Part shown: positions 1 through 7,920 of the stretch, one piece after another
How positions within the stretch are numbered: position 1 is the first letter of the stretch
How the letters are laid out: each line of letters begins with the position of its first letter
From: Caryophanales bacterium UBA2289
GTDB lineage: Bacteria; Bacillota_I; Bacilli_A; Izemoplasmatales; Hujiaoplasmataceae
NCBI GenBank assembly: GCA_002345505.1
Contig: DDWJ01000037.1
Location: forward strand, 1 to 45,894
DNA length: 45,894 nt
Reading direction: 5' to 3'
The notes under the pieces: model-generated
Told to the model about the DNA's origin: nothing
Databases searched by the model: none
The model's input: only the letters and a program-made list of their open reading frames with translations
Position numbers and translations under genes: made by a program

Positions 1-4
1 ACTA

Positions 5-24
5 AGGCTGTTTATTTACAGCCT
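5..24. terminator. Hairpin downstream of tpiA
   Basis: A 7-bp stem (AGGCTGT/ACAGCCT) with a 6-nt loop lies just past the tpiA stop. On the plus strand it is followed by a T-rich run. On the minus strand the window ends before a T-run could be seen. It may be a bidirectional terminator between tpiA and an unseen convergent gene. Confidence 0.5.
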
Positions 25-31
25 CATTTTT

Positions 32-787
32 TTATTTTAAAGCGGCATTTGCCATTTGAATAAATTTATCTGGATCTAAAGATGCTCCACCAATCAAAGC
101 TCCATCAATATTTTCTTTTGATAATAGTTCTTTGATATTTTCAGGTTTTACTGATCCGCCATATTGAATTCTTATCTCTTCAGCAACTACTTTACCATAA
201 AGTTCGCTAACTAACTTTCTGATATAACCGCATGCTTCATCCGCCATTTCAGCTGTAGCTGTTCTTCCGGTACCAATTGCCCAAACCGGTTCGTAAGCAA
301 TCACGATATTTTTCATATCTATAGCTTTAATTCCTTCGAAGCCTTTTTTGATTTGTCTTTCAAGAACTTCATTAGTTTGGTTGTTTTCTCTCTCTTCCAA
401 AAGTTCACCAACACAAACAATTGGCTTTAACTGATTTCTTAGCGCAGCTTTAATTTTTTTGTTTACTATTTCATCAGTTTCATGAAAGTAAGCTCTTCTT
501 TCACTATGCCCAATTAAGACGTAATCGACTTTATAAGACTTTAGTAGTGGCCCGGATATTTCACCTGTATAAGCTCCTTCATCTTCATAGAACAGATTTT
601 GAGCTCCTATACGCAAATTAGAACCTTGTCTCTTAATTAAGCATCTCATTAAAGGCGCTTGTGCAAAAACAACTGTTTCAACATCTTTAATATTTGGCAT
701 TTGTTCTGAAACTTGTAAGATGAAAAATAGTGCTTCATCCCTAGTTTTAAACATTTTCCAGTTTCCTGCAATAATAGGTTTTCTCAT
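32..787 (-). CDS. tpiA: Triose-phosphate isomerase
   Basis: Interconverts dihydroxyacetone phosphate and glyceraldehyde 3-phosphate in cytosolic glycolysis. The 251-residue product is full length for a TIM barrel. It begins MRKPIIAGNWKMF, carrying the N-terminal Asn/Lys active-site motif. IGHSERR holds the electrophilic His, YEPVWAIGTG holds the catalytic Glu and loop 6, and QYGGSVKP and GALIGGASL bind phosphate. A longer in-frame start 23 codons upstream would overlap pgk, so the MRKPI start is preferred although its ribosome site is weak. It follows pgk by 23 bp and is almost certainly cotranscribed with it. Function is certain from conserved motifs. Confidence 0.98.
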   Translation of the reverse strand: MRKPIIAGNWKMFKTRDEALFFILQVSEQMPNIKDVETVVFAQAPLMRCLIKRQGSNLRIGAQNLFYEDEGAYTGEISGPLLKSYKVDYVLIGHSERRAYFHETDEIVNKKIKAALRNQLKPIVCVGELLEERENNQTNEVLERQIKKGFEGIKAIDMKNIVIAYEPVWAIGTGRTATAEMADEACGYIRKLVSELYGKVVAEEIRIQYGGSVKPENIKELLSKENIDGALIGGASLDPDKFIQMANAALK

Positions 788-809
788 ATTTTTATTCTCT
801 CTTATCGAA

Positions 810-2036
810 TTAGTCGCAATCACAGTCATCACCGCACTCACAAATTGGAGCATCATCTAATGAAGATACACCAGGTAATTCTTTACCTTCAAGAAATTCT
901 AAAGATGCACCGCCACCTGTAGAAATATGAGTGAAATCATCAGCAAATCCCATTTGGATAGCTGCCGCAGCTGAGTCGCCGCCACCGATAATTGTTCTTG
1001 CATTTTTTAATCCAGCAAGAATTTCACAAATCGCTTTTGTTCCTTTAGCAAAGGCTTCAAATTCAAACACACCTAATGGTCCGTTCCAAATAACTGTCTT
1101 AGCACCTTTTAATTCTTTTTTAAATAACTTGATTGTTTTCGGACCGATATCTAATCCCATTTCATTATCTTTAATATCTTTATAAGTCGTTACTCTAGAT
1201 TTTGCATCAGCCGCAAATTCTTCAGTAACTACAAGATCTAACGGTAATATTAATTTTCCGTTTGCTTTTTCTAATAATGATTTTGCTAAATCAAGTTTAT
1301 CTTCTTCGACGATAGATGTACCGATATTATACCCTAAAGACTTCATAAAAGTATAAGACATACCGCCACCGATTAAAACTTTATCAGCTTTTTTAAGTAA
1401 ATTTTCGATAACACCGATTTTATCCGAAACTTTAGCTCCACCTAAAATTGCAATAAAAGGTCTTTCTGGATGTTCAACTGTTTCACCAATATAGTGAAGT
1501 TCTTTTTCCATTAAGTATCCAGCTGCTGCCTCTTTTAAACTTGCGATCCCAACGTTTGATGCATGAGCTCTATGAGCTGTACCAAATGCATCGTTGACAA
1601 AAACATCGCCTAACCCAGCCCAATAAGCGCCTAGTTCAGGATCGTTTTTAGATTCTTTCTTGCCATCTAAGTCTTCAAAACGGGTATTTTCAACCATAAC
1701 AATATCTCCGTCTTGCATTGCATTGATAGCTAGTTCTAATGCTTCTCCTCTTGTTTGAGGGATAAACTTAACTGGTTTATTCAATAATTCTTGTAATCTA
1801 TCAGCTACTACTCTTAGTGAATTTTTAGCTAAATCTTCTTCTGTTTTAATTCTTCCTAAATGTGAGAACAAAATAACTTTTGCATGTTCATCCAATAAAT
1901 ACTGAATTGTCGGTAACGCTTGAACAATTCTGTTGTCATCAGTGATTTGTCCGTCTTTAATTGGCACATTGAAATCAACTCTGACCAACACTTTCTTACC
2001 ATGAACGTGTAAATCCTCAAGTGTTTTCTTTTTCAT
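810..2036 (-). CDS. pgk: Phosphoglycerate kinase with Cys/Asp-rich tail
   Basis: Transfers phosphate from 1,3-bisphosphoglycerate to ADP in glycolysis. Family motifs seen: VRVDFNVPI near the N-terminus, the HLGR substrate loop, the FVNDAFGTAHRAHAS hinge segment, AILGGAKVSDKI, the nucleotide-site segment IWNGPLGVFE, and the C-terminal GGGDSAAA and STGGGASLEFLEGK. The usual family end is followed by an unusual tail, CECGDDCDCD, with four Cys and five acidic residues in ten positions. The protein is 408 residues against about 390-397 for most bacterial forms, and the tail accounts for the excess. An AAGGAGG ribosome site precedes the ATG. It is first gene of the pgk-tpiA unit. Confidence 0.98.
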   Translation of the reverse strand: MKKKTLEDLHVHGKKVLVRVDFNVPIKDGQITDDNRIVQALPTIQYLLDEHAKVILFSHLGRIKTEEDLAKNSLRVVADRLQELLNKPVKFIPQTRGEALELAINAMQDGDIVMVENTRFEDLDGKKESKNDPELGAYWAGLGDVFVNDAFGTAHRAHASNVGIASLKEAAAGYLMEKELHYIGETVEHPERPFIAILGGAKVSDKIGVIENLLKKADKVLIGGGMSYTFMKSLGYNIGTSIVEEDKLDLAKSLLEKANGKLILPLDLVVTEEFAADAKSRVTTYKDIKDNEMGLDIGPKTIKLFKKELKGAKTVIWNGPLGVFEFEAFAKGTKAICEILAGLKNARTIIGGGDSAAAAIQMGFADDFTHISTGGGASLEFLEGKELPGVSSLDDAPICECGDDCDCD

Positions 2037-2067
2037 ATAAAATCCTCCTTAAATATATCTCTTTTAT

Positions 2068-2096
2068 TCCGTAAATATTATACTAAAAAATACGGA
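2068..2096 (-). promoter_or_regulatory. Probable pgk promoter inside an inverted repeat
   Basis: Read on the minus strand, a consensus -10 TATAAT (2077-2082) lies about 40 bp before the pgk start. It is bracketed by a 6-bp inverted repeat, TCCGTA (2068-2073) and TACGGA (2091-2096), with a 17-bp spacer. No good -35 hexamer was seen. The repeat could be an operator, but a 6-bp match in AT-rich DNA is modest evidence. Confidence 0.4.
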
Positions 2097-2131
2097 TTAT
2101 TTCCATAACTTTAATCAATTATAAACTAACT

Positions 2132-2542
2132 TTAGAAGTCTAAATCAGAAATTTTATCGATTATTTTTCTCGCTAGCTTATATTGCTTTAAAAAAGCATA
2201 AACATTATTGATTTTTAAACAGTGACCCGAATTAAAATAAATAATGATAAAGTTCTTTTCTCTTTCAAATCTTGAAATGCTTAGATAATTTATATATGTT
2301 GAGTTTAACATTCGGTAACTAACCACACACAGCAATAAAACATCTCTTGATAATAGTAATGGTATTTTACTTTTTAGTGAAAAGTATTTTCTTGAACATT
2401 TCTCTAATGCTTCCAAATTTGATAATCTTCTCAATAACATATTGTTTACAAATTTTTGAAAAGTCATATCGTAAACTTTATATTGATTGTCACAAGCTAC
2501 ATAAATCTTGTTATCGGTTTTTCTAATAATATAATCTAACAT
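2132..2542 (-). CDS. ComK-like protein (tentative)
   Basis: A 136-residue basic soluble protein with no signal peptide or membrane segment. The central pattern resembles the ComK family: a SKIPLLLS segment, then a Y-I-N-Y-x-x-I stretch in the place of the family's WI(N/S) motif, then a beta-rich run ending FNSGHCLKINNVYAFLKQ, which parallels the family's FxNGxxxxxxxSYxSFxxQ. ComK is a DNA-binding activator of competence genes in Bacillus. Short divergent relatives occur in other Bacillota, where the role is less clear. The protein is shorter than Bacillus ComK (about 190 residues) and no competence genes lie nearby. A GGAGG site sits 12 bp before the ATG. Assignment rests on pattern resemblance only. 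Confidence 0.4.
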   Translation of the reverse strand: MLDYIIRKTDNKIYVACDNQYKVYDMTFQKFVNNMLLRRLSNLEALEKCSRKYFSLKSKIPLLLSRDVLLLCVVSYRMLNSTYINYLSISRFEREKNFIIIYFNSGHCLKINNVYAFLKQYKLARKIIDKISDLDF

Positions 2543-2598
2543 CTTTTTTAAGCACCTCCAATTATAAATATAGCATAAAAGACAGTGCTTTAAATTTG

Positions 2599-2627
2599 AA
2601 AAATACCACTAAAATTAGTGGTATTTT
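2599..2627. terminator. Terminator of ugpC, likely bidirectional
   Basis: A perfect 13-bp stem (AAAATACCACTAA/TTAGTGGTATTTT) with a 2-nt loop has A-runs on one side and T-runs on the other. It follows the ugpC stop and separates it from the ComK-like gene. Confidence 0.85.
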
Positions 2628-2654
2628 CTTTACTATTTATATAATTTTAATAAA

Positions 2655-3758
2655 TTATTTTACTATTCTTAGTTCTGTTTCAGGATCAAAGAAATGAGAT
2701 TTTTCCATATTGATTGCTAGTTCTACTTTTGAACCGATCATTAAATCGGAACGAGCACTAACTTTAGCGATAATATTATTATTCGCGATAGAGATATGGA
2801 TGTTTGTTTCTGCACCTAAAAGTTCTGATACGTCAACTGTAAAGATTGCTTTTGAATCTTTATATTTTTCTAACATATCTGGTTGATCATGAACATCTTC
2901 AGGTCTGAATCCAAGAACTACTTCCTTGTTAATAAAGTTCTTTTCTGTTAAAAGTTTTAAATGTTTTTCATCAACTTTAACCTTTAATTGCTCACATGAA
3001 AAAATACCTTTTTCATCAACTTTTCCTGGTAAAAAGTTCATAGCTGGAGTACCGATGAATCCGCCAACGAACATATTATTTGGATTGTCATAAATTTCTT
3101 TTGGAGCACCAATTTGTTGGACTCTACCGTCTTTCATAACAACAATTCTCGTTGCCATAGTCATCGCTTCAATTTGGTCATGGGTTACATAGATAGTTGT
3201 TGTTTCTAATCTTTCATGCAATTTAATTAATTCCGCTCTCATCGCTACTCTTAACTTAGCATCCAAATTAGATAGTGGTTCATCCATCAAGAATACTTTA
3301 GCATCACGTACAATAGCTCTACCTAATGCAACTCTTTGTCTTTGTCCACCAGATAACGCTTTTGGTTTTCTGTCTAAATAACTAGTTAAACCAAGAATTT
3401 CTGCTGCACGATTAACTTTCTTTTCAATTTCAACTTTAGGAGTTTTTCTTAATTTTAACCCAAAAGCCATATTATCATAAACGGTCATATGTGGATATAG
3501 CGCGTATGATTGGAAAACCATAGCGATATCGCGATCTTTTGGAGCTACGTCATTAACTAAACGATCATCAATAAAAAGCTCTCCTGATGTGATTTCTTCT
3601 AATCCTGCTACCATTCTAAGTGTAGTCGATTTACCACAACCAGATGGCCCAACGAAGACGATAAACTCTTTATCTCTAACCTCTAAATTAAAATCAAAAA
3701 CTGCTTGTACACCATTATCATAAATCTTGTTTATACCTTTAAAACTTAAAGTAGACAT
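2655..3758 (-). CDS. ugpC: Sugar ABC transporter ATPase (MalK/MsmK/UgpC type)
   Basis: Cytosolic ATPase subunit energising carbohydrate ABC importers. Walker A is GPSGCGKST (about residues 37-45), the Q-loop lies in MVFQSYALYPH, the signature is LSGGQRQRVALGRA, Walker B is VFLMDEPLSNLD and the switch His is in YVTHDQ. The roughly 130-residue C-terminal region, with GFRPEDV and a final sensor-like segment, is the TOBE regulatory domain of this subfamily. At 367 residues it is full length. No permease or binding-protein gene is adjacent, as is usual for the shared MsmK/MsmX ATPases that serve several sugar importers; shared use is inferred from that. Its own strong ribosome site and a downstream terminator make it a single-gene unit. 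Confidence 0.95.
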   Translation of the reverse strand: MSTLSFKGINKIYDNGVQAVFDFNLEVRDKEFIVFVGPSGCGKSTTLRMVAGLEEITSGELFIDDRLVNDVAPKDRDIAMVFQSYALYPHMTVYDNMAFGLKLRKTPKVEIEKKVNRAAEILGLTSYLDRKPKALSGGQRQRVALGRAIVRDAKVFLMDEPLSNLDAKLRVAMRAELIKLHERLETTTIYVTHDQIEAMTMATRIVVMKDGRVQQIGAPKEIYDNPNNMFVGGFIGTPAMNFLPGKVDEKGIFSCEQLKVKVDEKHLKLLTEKNFINKEVVLGFRPEDVHDQPDMLEKYKDSKAIFTVDVSELLGAETNIHISIANNNIIAKVSARSDLMIGSKVELAINMEKSHFFDPETELRIVK

Positions 3759-3776
3759 ATAAATCCTCCCTTATAT

Positions 3777-3795
3777 TAATTATCACTAATAATTA
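3777..3795. promoter_or_regulatory. Inverted repeat upstream of ugpC
   Basis: TAATTAT and ATAATTA form a perfect 7-bp inverted repeat with a 5-bp centre, about 20 bp before the ugpC start in the expected promoter region. It could be a regulator site for the sugar ATPase. The arms are pure A/T, so chance is possible. Confidence 0.3.
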
Positions 3796-3798
3796 TAT

Positions 3799-3846
3799 AA
3801 AAAAAAGAGAGATAATCATATATGCAAACTGCACAAATTATCTCTT
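3799..3846 (-). terminator. Terminator of the PucR-type gene
   Basis: Minus-strand arms AGAGATAAT and ATTATCTCT (9 bp) are followed by an 8-T run. The stop codon of the upstream gene lies inside the first arm. A small inner TGCA/TGCA pairing may extend the hairpin. Confidence 0.8.
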
Positions 3847-4395
3847 AAAAAGTAAATATAAAGCCATAGCTGTCTGAAAACTTTTAATGTCCATCTCGGT
3901 TTTAAGAATAAAATTGTCTAAACGGTAGTTTAAGGTATTACGATGTAAATATAATTGCTTAGAAGCTAATGATGCATTAAAATTGTTATCGATAAAACCA
4001 AGTGCCGTATTAATGTTTTCAATACCAACTGAGTTATAATAAAAACTCTTTAGCTTCTTCTTAAAATTATCAAACTTATTCAAACAAACTTCCATAATAA
4101 AACTGGCTATATCATAGATTCCAAAATTAATCTTTTCAAAAATTACTTTTAATTCCTCGATAGAAAAATCAAAATCTTTTGGGATAAAAAAACCAATGAA
4201 ATCTACTAAAAGTTCTCCCAGAACAAATTCTCTAAAATTTTCAAATTCATTTAAAGTATAATCGCTTTCCGCTTCAATAACTAAAACATTAGAACTAATA
4301 TTTAAATACCGGATTCTTTCATCCAGATTGATTAAAGCTATGATTGATTTATAATCGTTCTCTTTATTAAAAACATAAAGATATCTTTTGTCCAT
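3838..4395 (-). CDS. PucR/CdaR-type helix-turn-helix regulator
   Basis: A 185-residue cytosolic protein. The last 55 residues match the C-terminal HTH of PucR/CdaR regulators: TALGFIDNNF, a turn, LYLHRNTLNYRLDNF, then FQTAMALYLLF. The N-terminal 125 residues are not recognised and are shorter than the sensory domains of full-length family members. The start chosen has AGGAG five bases before the ATG; an upstream in-frame codon lacks such a site. It lies between darA and ugpC, each gene separated by its own terminator, so it is a single-gene unit. Regulation of the neighbouring sugar ATPase is possible but only inferred from position. Confidence 0.7.
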   Translation of the reverse strand: MDKRYLYVFNKENDYKSIIALINLDERIRYLNISSNVLVIEAESDYTLNEFENFREFVLGELLVDFIGFFIPKDFDFSIEELKVIFEKINFGIYDIASFIMEVCLNKFDNFKKKLKSFYYNSVGIENINTALGFIDNNFNASLASKQLYLHRNTLNYRLDNFILKTEMDIKSFQTAMALYLLFKR

Positions 4396-4417
4396 AGTTT
4401 CTCCTAAAGTAATAATC

Positions 4418-4445
4418 AAAAAGAACTGTACTAGAACAGTTCTTT
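4418..4445 (-). terminator. Terminator of darA
   Basis: A perfect 10-bp stem (AAAGAACTGT/ACAGTTCTTT) with a 6-nt loop runs into a short T-run on the minus strand, immediately after the darA stop. Confidence 0.8.
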
Positions 4446-4450
4446 GTTTC

Positions 4451-4774
4451 TTATGCTTTTATAAACTGCTCAACATCCATTACGAAAATAGTAGCGCCTC
4501 CAACCTGAACTTCAACCGGCATTGACGAGAAAATACCAAATTCACTCGATATAGCGTTAGGAACAAGCTTTGTTCTACTCTTTGAAGATTCGGAAATAAC
4601 GTTTATACAACTGTCCAAAAGGTCGTCTTGGACACCAACAATAATGGTCGTATTACCGCTCATCAAAAAGCCACCAGTAGTAGCTAACTTCGTCACAAAA
4701 AAGTTAGATTTAATTAGTTTCTTAATAACTTTATTAGCATCTTCGTTAGAAACTATTGCCATCACCAGTTTCAT
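4451..4774 (-). CDS. darA: Cyclic-di-AMP receptor DarA/PstA (PII-like)
   Basis: Small trimeric PII-like cytosolic protein that binds c-di-AMP; its downstream target is unknown in most bacteria. The 107 residues are collinear with Bacillus DarA (YaaQ): MKLVMAIVSNEDAN at the N-terminus, the hallmark FFVTKLATTGGFLMSGNTT, then the C-terminal VEVQVGGATIFVMDVEQF. Known c-di-AMP contacts lie in the TGGFLxSGNTT and VGGAT segments, both intact. It has a good ribosome site and its own terminator. Its presence implies c-di-AMP signalling in the same cell as the c-di-GMP system described further along. Identification is secure. Confidence 0.95.
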   Translation of the reverse strand: MKLVMAIVSNEDANKVIKKLIKSNFFVTKLATTGGFLMSGNTTIIVGVQDDLLDSCINVISESSKSRTKLVPNAISSEFGIFSSMPVEVQVGGATIFVMDVEQFIKA

Positions 4775-4836
4775 AATTTAACACCACCTTTGGATTATTT
4801 TATCACAAAAGATAATAAAATTAAATATGATTTGAT

Positions 4837-4861
4837 AAAAAACTCCCAAATTTGGGAGTTT
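4837..4861. terminator. Terminator of the suf operon
   Basis: A perfect 11-bp palindrome (AAACTCCCAAA/TTTGGGAGTTT) begins a few bases after the sufB stop and is followed by six Ts on the minus strand. Confidence 0.9.
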
Positions 4862-4866
4862 ATATC

Positions 4867-6270
4867 TTATCCTATCGAACCTGACATTTCTAGTTTTATT
4901 AACTGATTTAGTTCAACTGCGTATTCCATCGGTAGCTCTCTAGCAAACGGTTCAATGAAACCCATAATAATCATTTCTTTGGCTTCATCTTCAGTTAAAC
5001 CGCGACTCATTAAATAAAAGAGTTCATCATCGCTTACCTTAGAAACAGTTGCTTCATGCTCAATTTGCCCTCTAAAGTTCTTCACGATATTAGTTGGAAT
5101 TGTATCCGATGCAGATTCACGATCAACTAAAATAGTATCACATTCAATTTTCGCTTTTGAACCATAAGCGTTTTTACCTTGAGAAACAATCCCGCGATAG
5201 TTAACTTTTCCCCCTCTTGTTGCAATTGACTTAGAGACAATTTTTGAGGTTGTGTATTTACCAAGGTGAATCATTTTCGCTCCAGTATCTTGATATTGGT
5301 TCTTTCCAGCAAATGCGATTGTAATGGTTGTTCCTTTGGAATAATCTCCTTTTAAAATACAACTTGGATACTTCATATTTAAGCCCGAGCCGATATTGCC
5401 GTCAATCCATTCCATATGTCCATACGCTTCCACAACGGCTCTTTTAGTAACTAAATTGACGATGTTTGTCGACCAGTTTTGGATTGTGGAATACCTACAC
5501 TTAGCCTTTTCACTAACATATATTTCAACTACTGCTGCATGCAAGGAATTGTTTGAATAAATAGGCGCTGTACACCCTTCAACATAATTAAGCGTTGCTT
5601 CATCATCAACAATAATCAAGGTTCTTTCAAACTGACCCATTCTTTCAGAATTGATTCTAAAATAAGATTGTAGCGGTTTTTCAATTTTCACACCTTTAGG
5701 TATATAGATGAAAGAGCCACCACTCCATACTGCTGTATTTAAAGCCGCGTATTTATTGTCTCGATAACTGACAGCCTTAGTAAAATATTTTTTAAAAATT
5801 TCTGGATGTTCTTTTAAAGCTGAATCAGTATCAAGAAATATCACCCCTTGATCATTCAACTCTTGAATCGTACTATGATATACTGCTTCTGATTCAAATT
5901 GAGTAGTAACTCCAGAAAGATATTTTTGTTCAGCTTCAGGTATTCCGAGTTTAGCAAAGGTATCTTTAATTTCTTGAGGAACATTTTCCCAATCACGTTC
6001 AACTCTGTCAGAAGGTTTAATATAATAAATAATATCGTCAAAGTCTATATCGGAAAGATCTGGTCCCCAATCAGGATTTTTGATTTCATAGAATGCTTTA
6101 AGAGCGTCTAGCCTAGTGTTTAGCATCCACTCCGGTTCATTCTTAATCATCGATATTTCTCTAACTATGTCCTCTGATAAACCTCTTTTTGTTTGCTTTA
6201 CTGATTTTGATTCAGTCTTAAAACCATATTTATACTCATGATCAAAATTCATATTATTATCATTACTCAA
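4867..6270 (-). CDS. sufB: Fe-S cluster assembly scaffold SufB
   Basis: Core scaffold subunit of the SufBCD complex that builds Fe-S clusters in the cytosol. The 467-residue length and motifs are typical: WSGGSFIYIPKGVKIEKPLQ, YVEGCTAP, the beta-helix core, and the conserved C-terminal segments VSKVSDDELFYLMSRGL and GFIEPFARELPMEYAVELN. Translation probably begins at a TTG: GGAG lies eight bases before it, whereas the first ATG is six codons further in and too far from that site. The ribosome site overlaps the sufU stop, implying translational coupling. It is the last gene of the operon. Confidence 0.97.
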   Translation of the reverse strand: MSNDNNMNFDHEYKYGFKTESKSVKQTKRGLSEDIVREISMIKNEPEWMLNTRLDALKAFYEIKNPDWGPDLSDIDFDDIIYYIKPSDRVERDWENVPQEIKDTFAKLGIPEAEQKYLSGVTTQFESEAVYHSTIQELNDQGVIFLDTDSALKEHPEIFKKYFTKAVSYRDNKYAALNTAVWSGGSFIYIPKGVKIEKPLQSYFRINSERMGQFERTLIIVDDEATLNYVEGCTAPIYSNNSLHAAVVEIYVSEKAKCRYSTIQNWSTNIVNLVTKRAVVEAYGHMEWIDGNIGSGLNMKYPSCILKGDYSKGTTITIAFAGKNQYQDTGAKMIHLGKYTTSKIVSKSIATRGGKVNYRGIVSQGKNAYGSKAKIECDTILVDRESASDTIPTNIVKNFRGQIEHEATVSKVSDDELFYLMSRGLTEDEAKEMIIMGFIEPFARELPMEYAVELNQLIKLEMSGSIG

Positions 6271-6276
6271 AGGTTA

Positions 6277-6705
6277 TCACTCCTTGCCTAGAGTATCTTT
6301 GAAAGCGACCCAAGCAATCGAAGCGCATTTTATCCGCGCTGGAAATTGTTTGACACCACCAAAAACTTCGGCTTCTTCTAAATCCAAAGTTTCATCATAC
6401 TCTTTATTTGAAACCATATTGAGAAAATTCTCTGCCAGTCTAATTGCCTCATCAACCGGTTTGTTTATCATTATTTCCGTTAAAACACTCGCTGAAGCAA
6501 CTGATATCGAACAACCTGTAGCTTCTTGACGACAATCTTTAATAATACCATCTTCAACTAAAGTTTGAACTGTAATATCATCACCGCAAGATGGATTCTT
6601 AATTCTAATTTTTGTATATTTCGGATCATCTAGCAAACCTTTGTTACGAGGATTTTTATAATGTTCCATAATGATTTCTCGATATAGATTATCTAGATTT
6701 GTCAT
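6277..6705 (-). CDS. sufU: Sulfur-transfer scaffold protein SufU
   Basis: Zinc-dependent sulfurtransferase partner that accepts sulfur from SufS in Gram-positive SUF systems. The 142-residue protein begins DNLYREIIMEHYKNPRN, typical of the IscU/SufU fold. It keeps the three ligand cysteines in PSCGDDI, ATGCSISVAS and KCASIAW, and the Asp after the first Cys. The 18-residue insertion before the third Cys that separates SufU from IscU appears present (LDLEEAEVFGGVKQFPAR). It sits between sufS (12 bp) and sufB (6 bp). Confidence 0.96.
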   Translation of the reverse strand: MTNLDNLYREIIMEHYKNPRNKGLLDDPKYTKIRIKNPSCGDDITVQTLVEDGIIKDCRQEATGCSISVASASVLTEIMINKPVDEAIRLAENFLNMVSNKEYDETLDLEEAEVFGGVKQFPARIKCASIAWVAFKDTLGKE

Positions 6706-6717
6706 AAAAATTCCTCC

Positions 6718-7920
6718 TTAAAATCCTACTGATTTAAAATACTTAATCGCTTCTTTAGTTACTTCTATAAAACGATCAACTTCTTCTTTAGTATTGTAGA
6801 AGTATACAGTCACTCTTAAAGATGAATGAATATTTAAAAAATCATGGATTAATTTCGCACAGTGTTGACCACTTCTTAAAGCGATATTTTTTTCTGCATA
6901 ATAGGTGATAGCGTCATGTGCAGGAACGCCATCAATATTATATGTTAATATTCCCGTATCGGAATTAGGGTTATAAACCGTAATTCCATCAATCTTATTA
7001 ATCTCATTTTGAAGATGTTGATAAAGGTTCATTGAGTAAGAATGGATGTTTTCTAAACCTAAATTATTCAAATAACTAATTGCTTCTTTTAAACCGATTA
7101 CTTCAGCTATAGGCATTGTTCCAGCTTCAAATTTAAGCGGATATTTTTTCCATGTAGACTCAGTTTTTTCTACATCTTCGTTCATGTCCCCACCGAACTC
7201 CATCGGTTCTAAAATGTCTAAATGTTGGGATTTACCATACAATATTCCAACTCCTGTTGGTCCTAACATTTTATGTCCTGAGAACGCTAAAAAGTCAACA
7301 TCCAAATCTAATACATCAACCTTAATATGTTGTATTGCTTGAGCGGCGTCAACTACAATAACTGCATTTTTTTGATGTGTCAGTTTAGTAATTTCTTTTA
7401 TGTCATTAATATATCCTAAGACATTTGAAACATAATTCAAAGCTACTACTTTGGTTTTATCGCTCAAAACTTTTTTGAACATTTCAATAGTGATTTTTCC
7501 TTCAAAGTTAAGTTCAACGAACTTTAAAATCGCTCCTGTTTTTTTTGCAACATTTTGCCATGGCAAAAATTGTGAATGATGTTCTTGTTCAGAAACAATG
7601 ATTTCATCACCTGGCTTTAAATTTGCTAAACCATAACTGGAAGCAACTAAATTGATTGATGAAGTTGTTCCTCTTGTGAAAACAATTTCTTCTTCCTTGG
7701 CGTTGATAAACTTTGCGACAACACCTCTTGCTTCTTCGTAAAGTTCTGTGGTCTTGACACTATTAAAATACATGCCTCGGTGAATATTAGCACTTAAGGT
7801 TTCGTTGTACATATTGACTGCTTCAATAACAGGTTTTGGTTTTAAACTTGTGGCTGCAGTATCAAAATAGATATAGTCACTTTTTATTTGTGGAAAATCA
7901 GAAATAATCTTTTTATTCAT
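6718..7920 (-). CDS. sufS: Cysteine desulfurase SufS
   Basis: PLP-dependent type II cysteine desulfurase that makes a persulfide from L-cysteine for cluster assembly. In the 400 residues: YFDTAATSLKP, FTRGTTSSINLVA, SEQEHHSQFLPW (PLP-stacking His), VVDAAQAIQH (PLP Asp), the Schiff-base Lys in FSGHKMLGPTGVG, and the active-site Cys in LRSGQHCA. The short active-site loop around that Cys is the SufS type rather than IscS. The start overlaps the end of sufD by eight bases, so the two are translationally coupled. Confidence 0.97.
   Translation of the reverse strand: MNKKIISDFPQIKSDYIYFDTAATSLKPKPVIEAVNMYNETLSANIHRGMYFNSVKTTELYEEARGVVAKFINAKEEEIVFTRGTTSSINLVASSYGLANLKPGDEIIVSEQEHHSQFLPWQNVAKKTGAILKFVELNFEGKITIEMFKKVLSDKTKVVALNYVSNVLGYINDIKEITKLTHQKNAVIVVDAAQAIQHIKVDVLDLDVDFLAFSGHKMLGPTGVGILYGKSQHLDILEPMEFGGDMNEDVEKTESTWKKYPLKFEAGTMPIAEVIGLKEAISYLNNLGLENIHSYSMNLYQHLQNEINKIDGITVYNPNSDTGILTYNIDGVPAHDAITYYAEKNIALRSGQHCAKLIHDFLNIHSSLRVTVYFYNTKEEVDRFIEVTKEAIKYFKSVGF

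Noticed and set aside
788..856. Upstream extension of tpiA into pgk
   Set aside because: It would overlap the end of pgk and has no family similarity; TIM proteins begin at the MRKPI-like segment.
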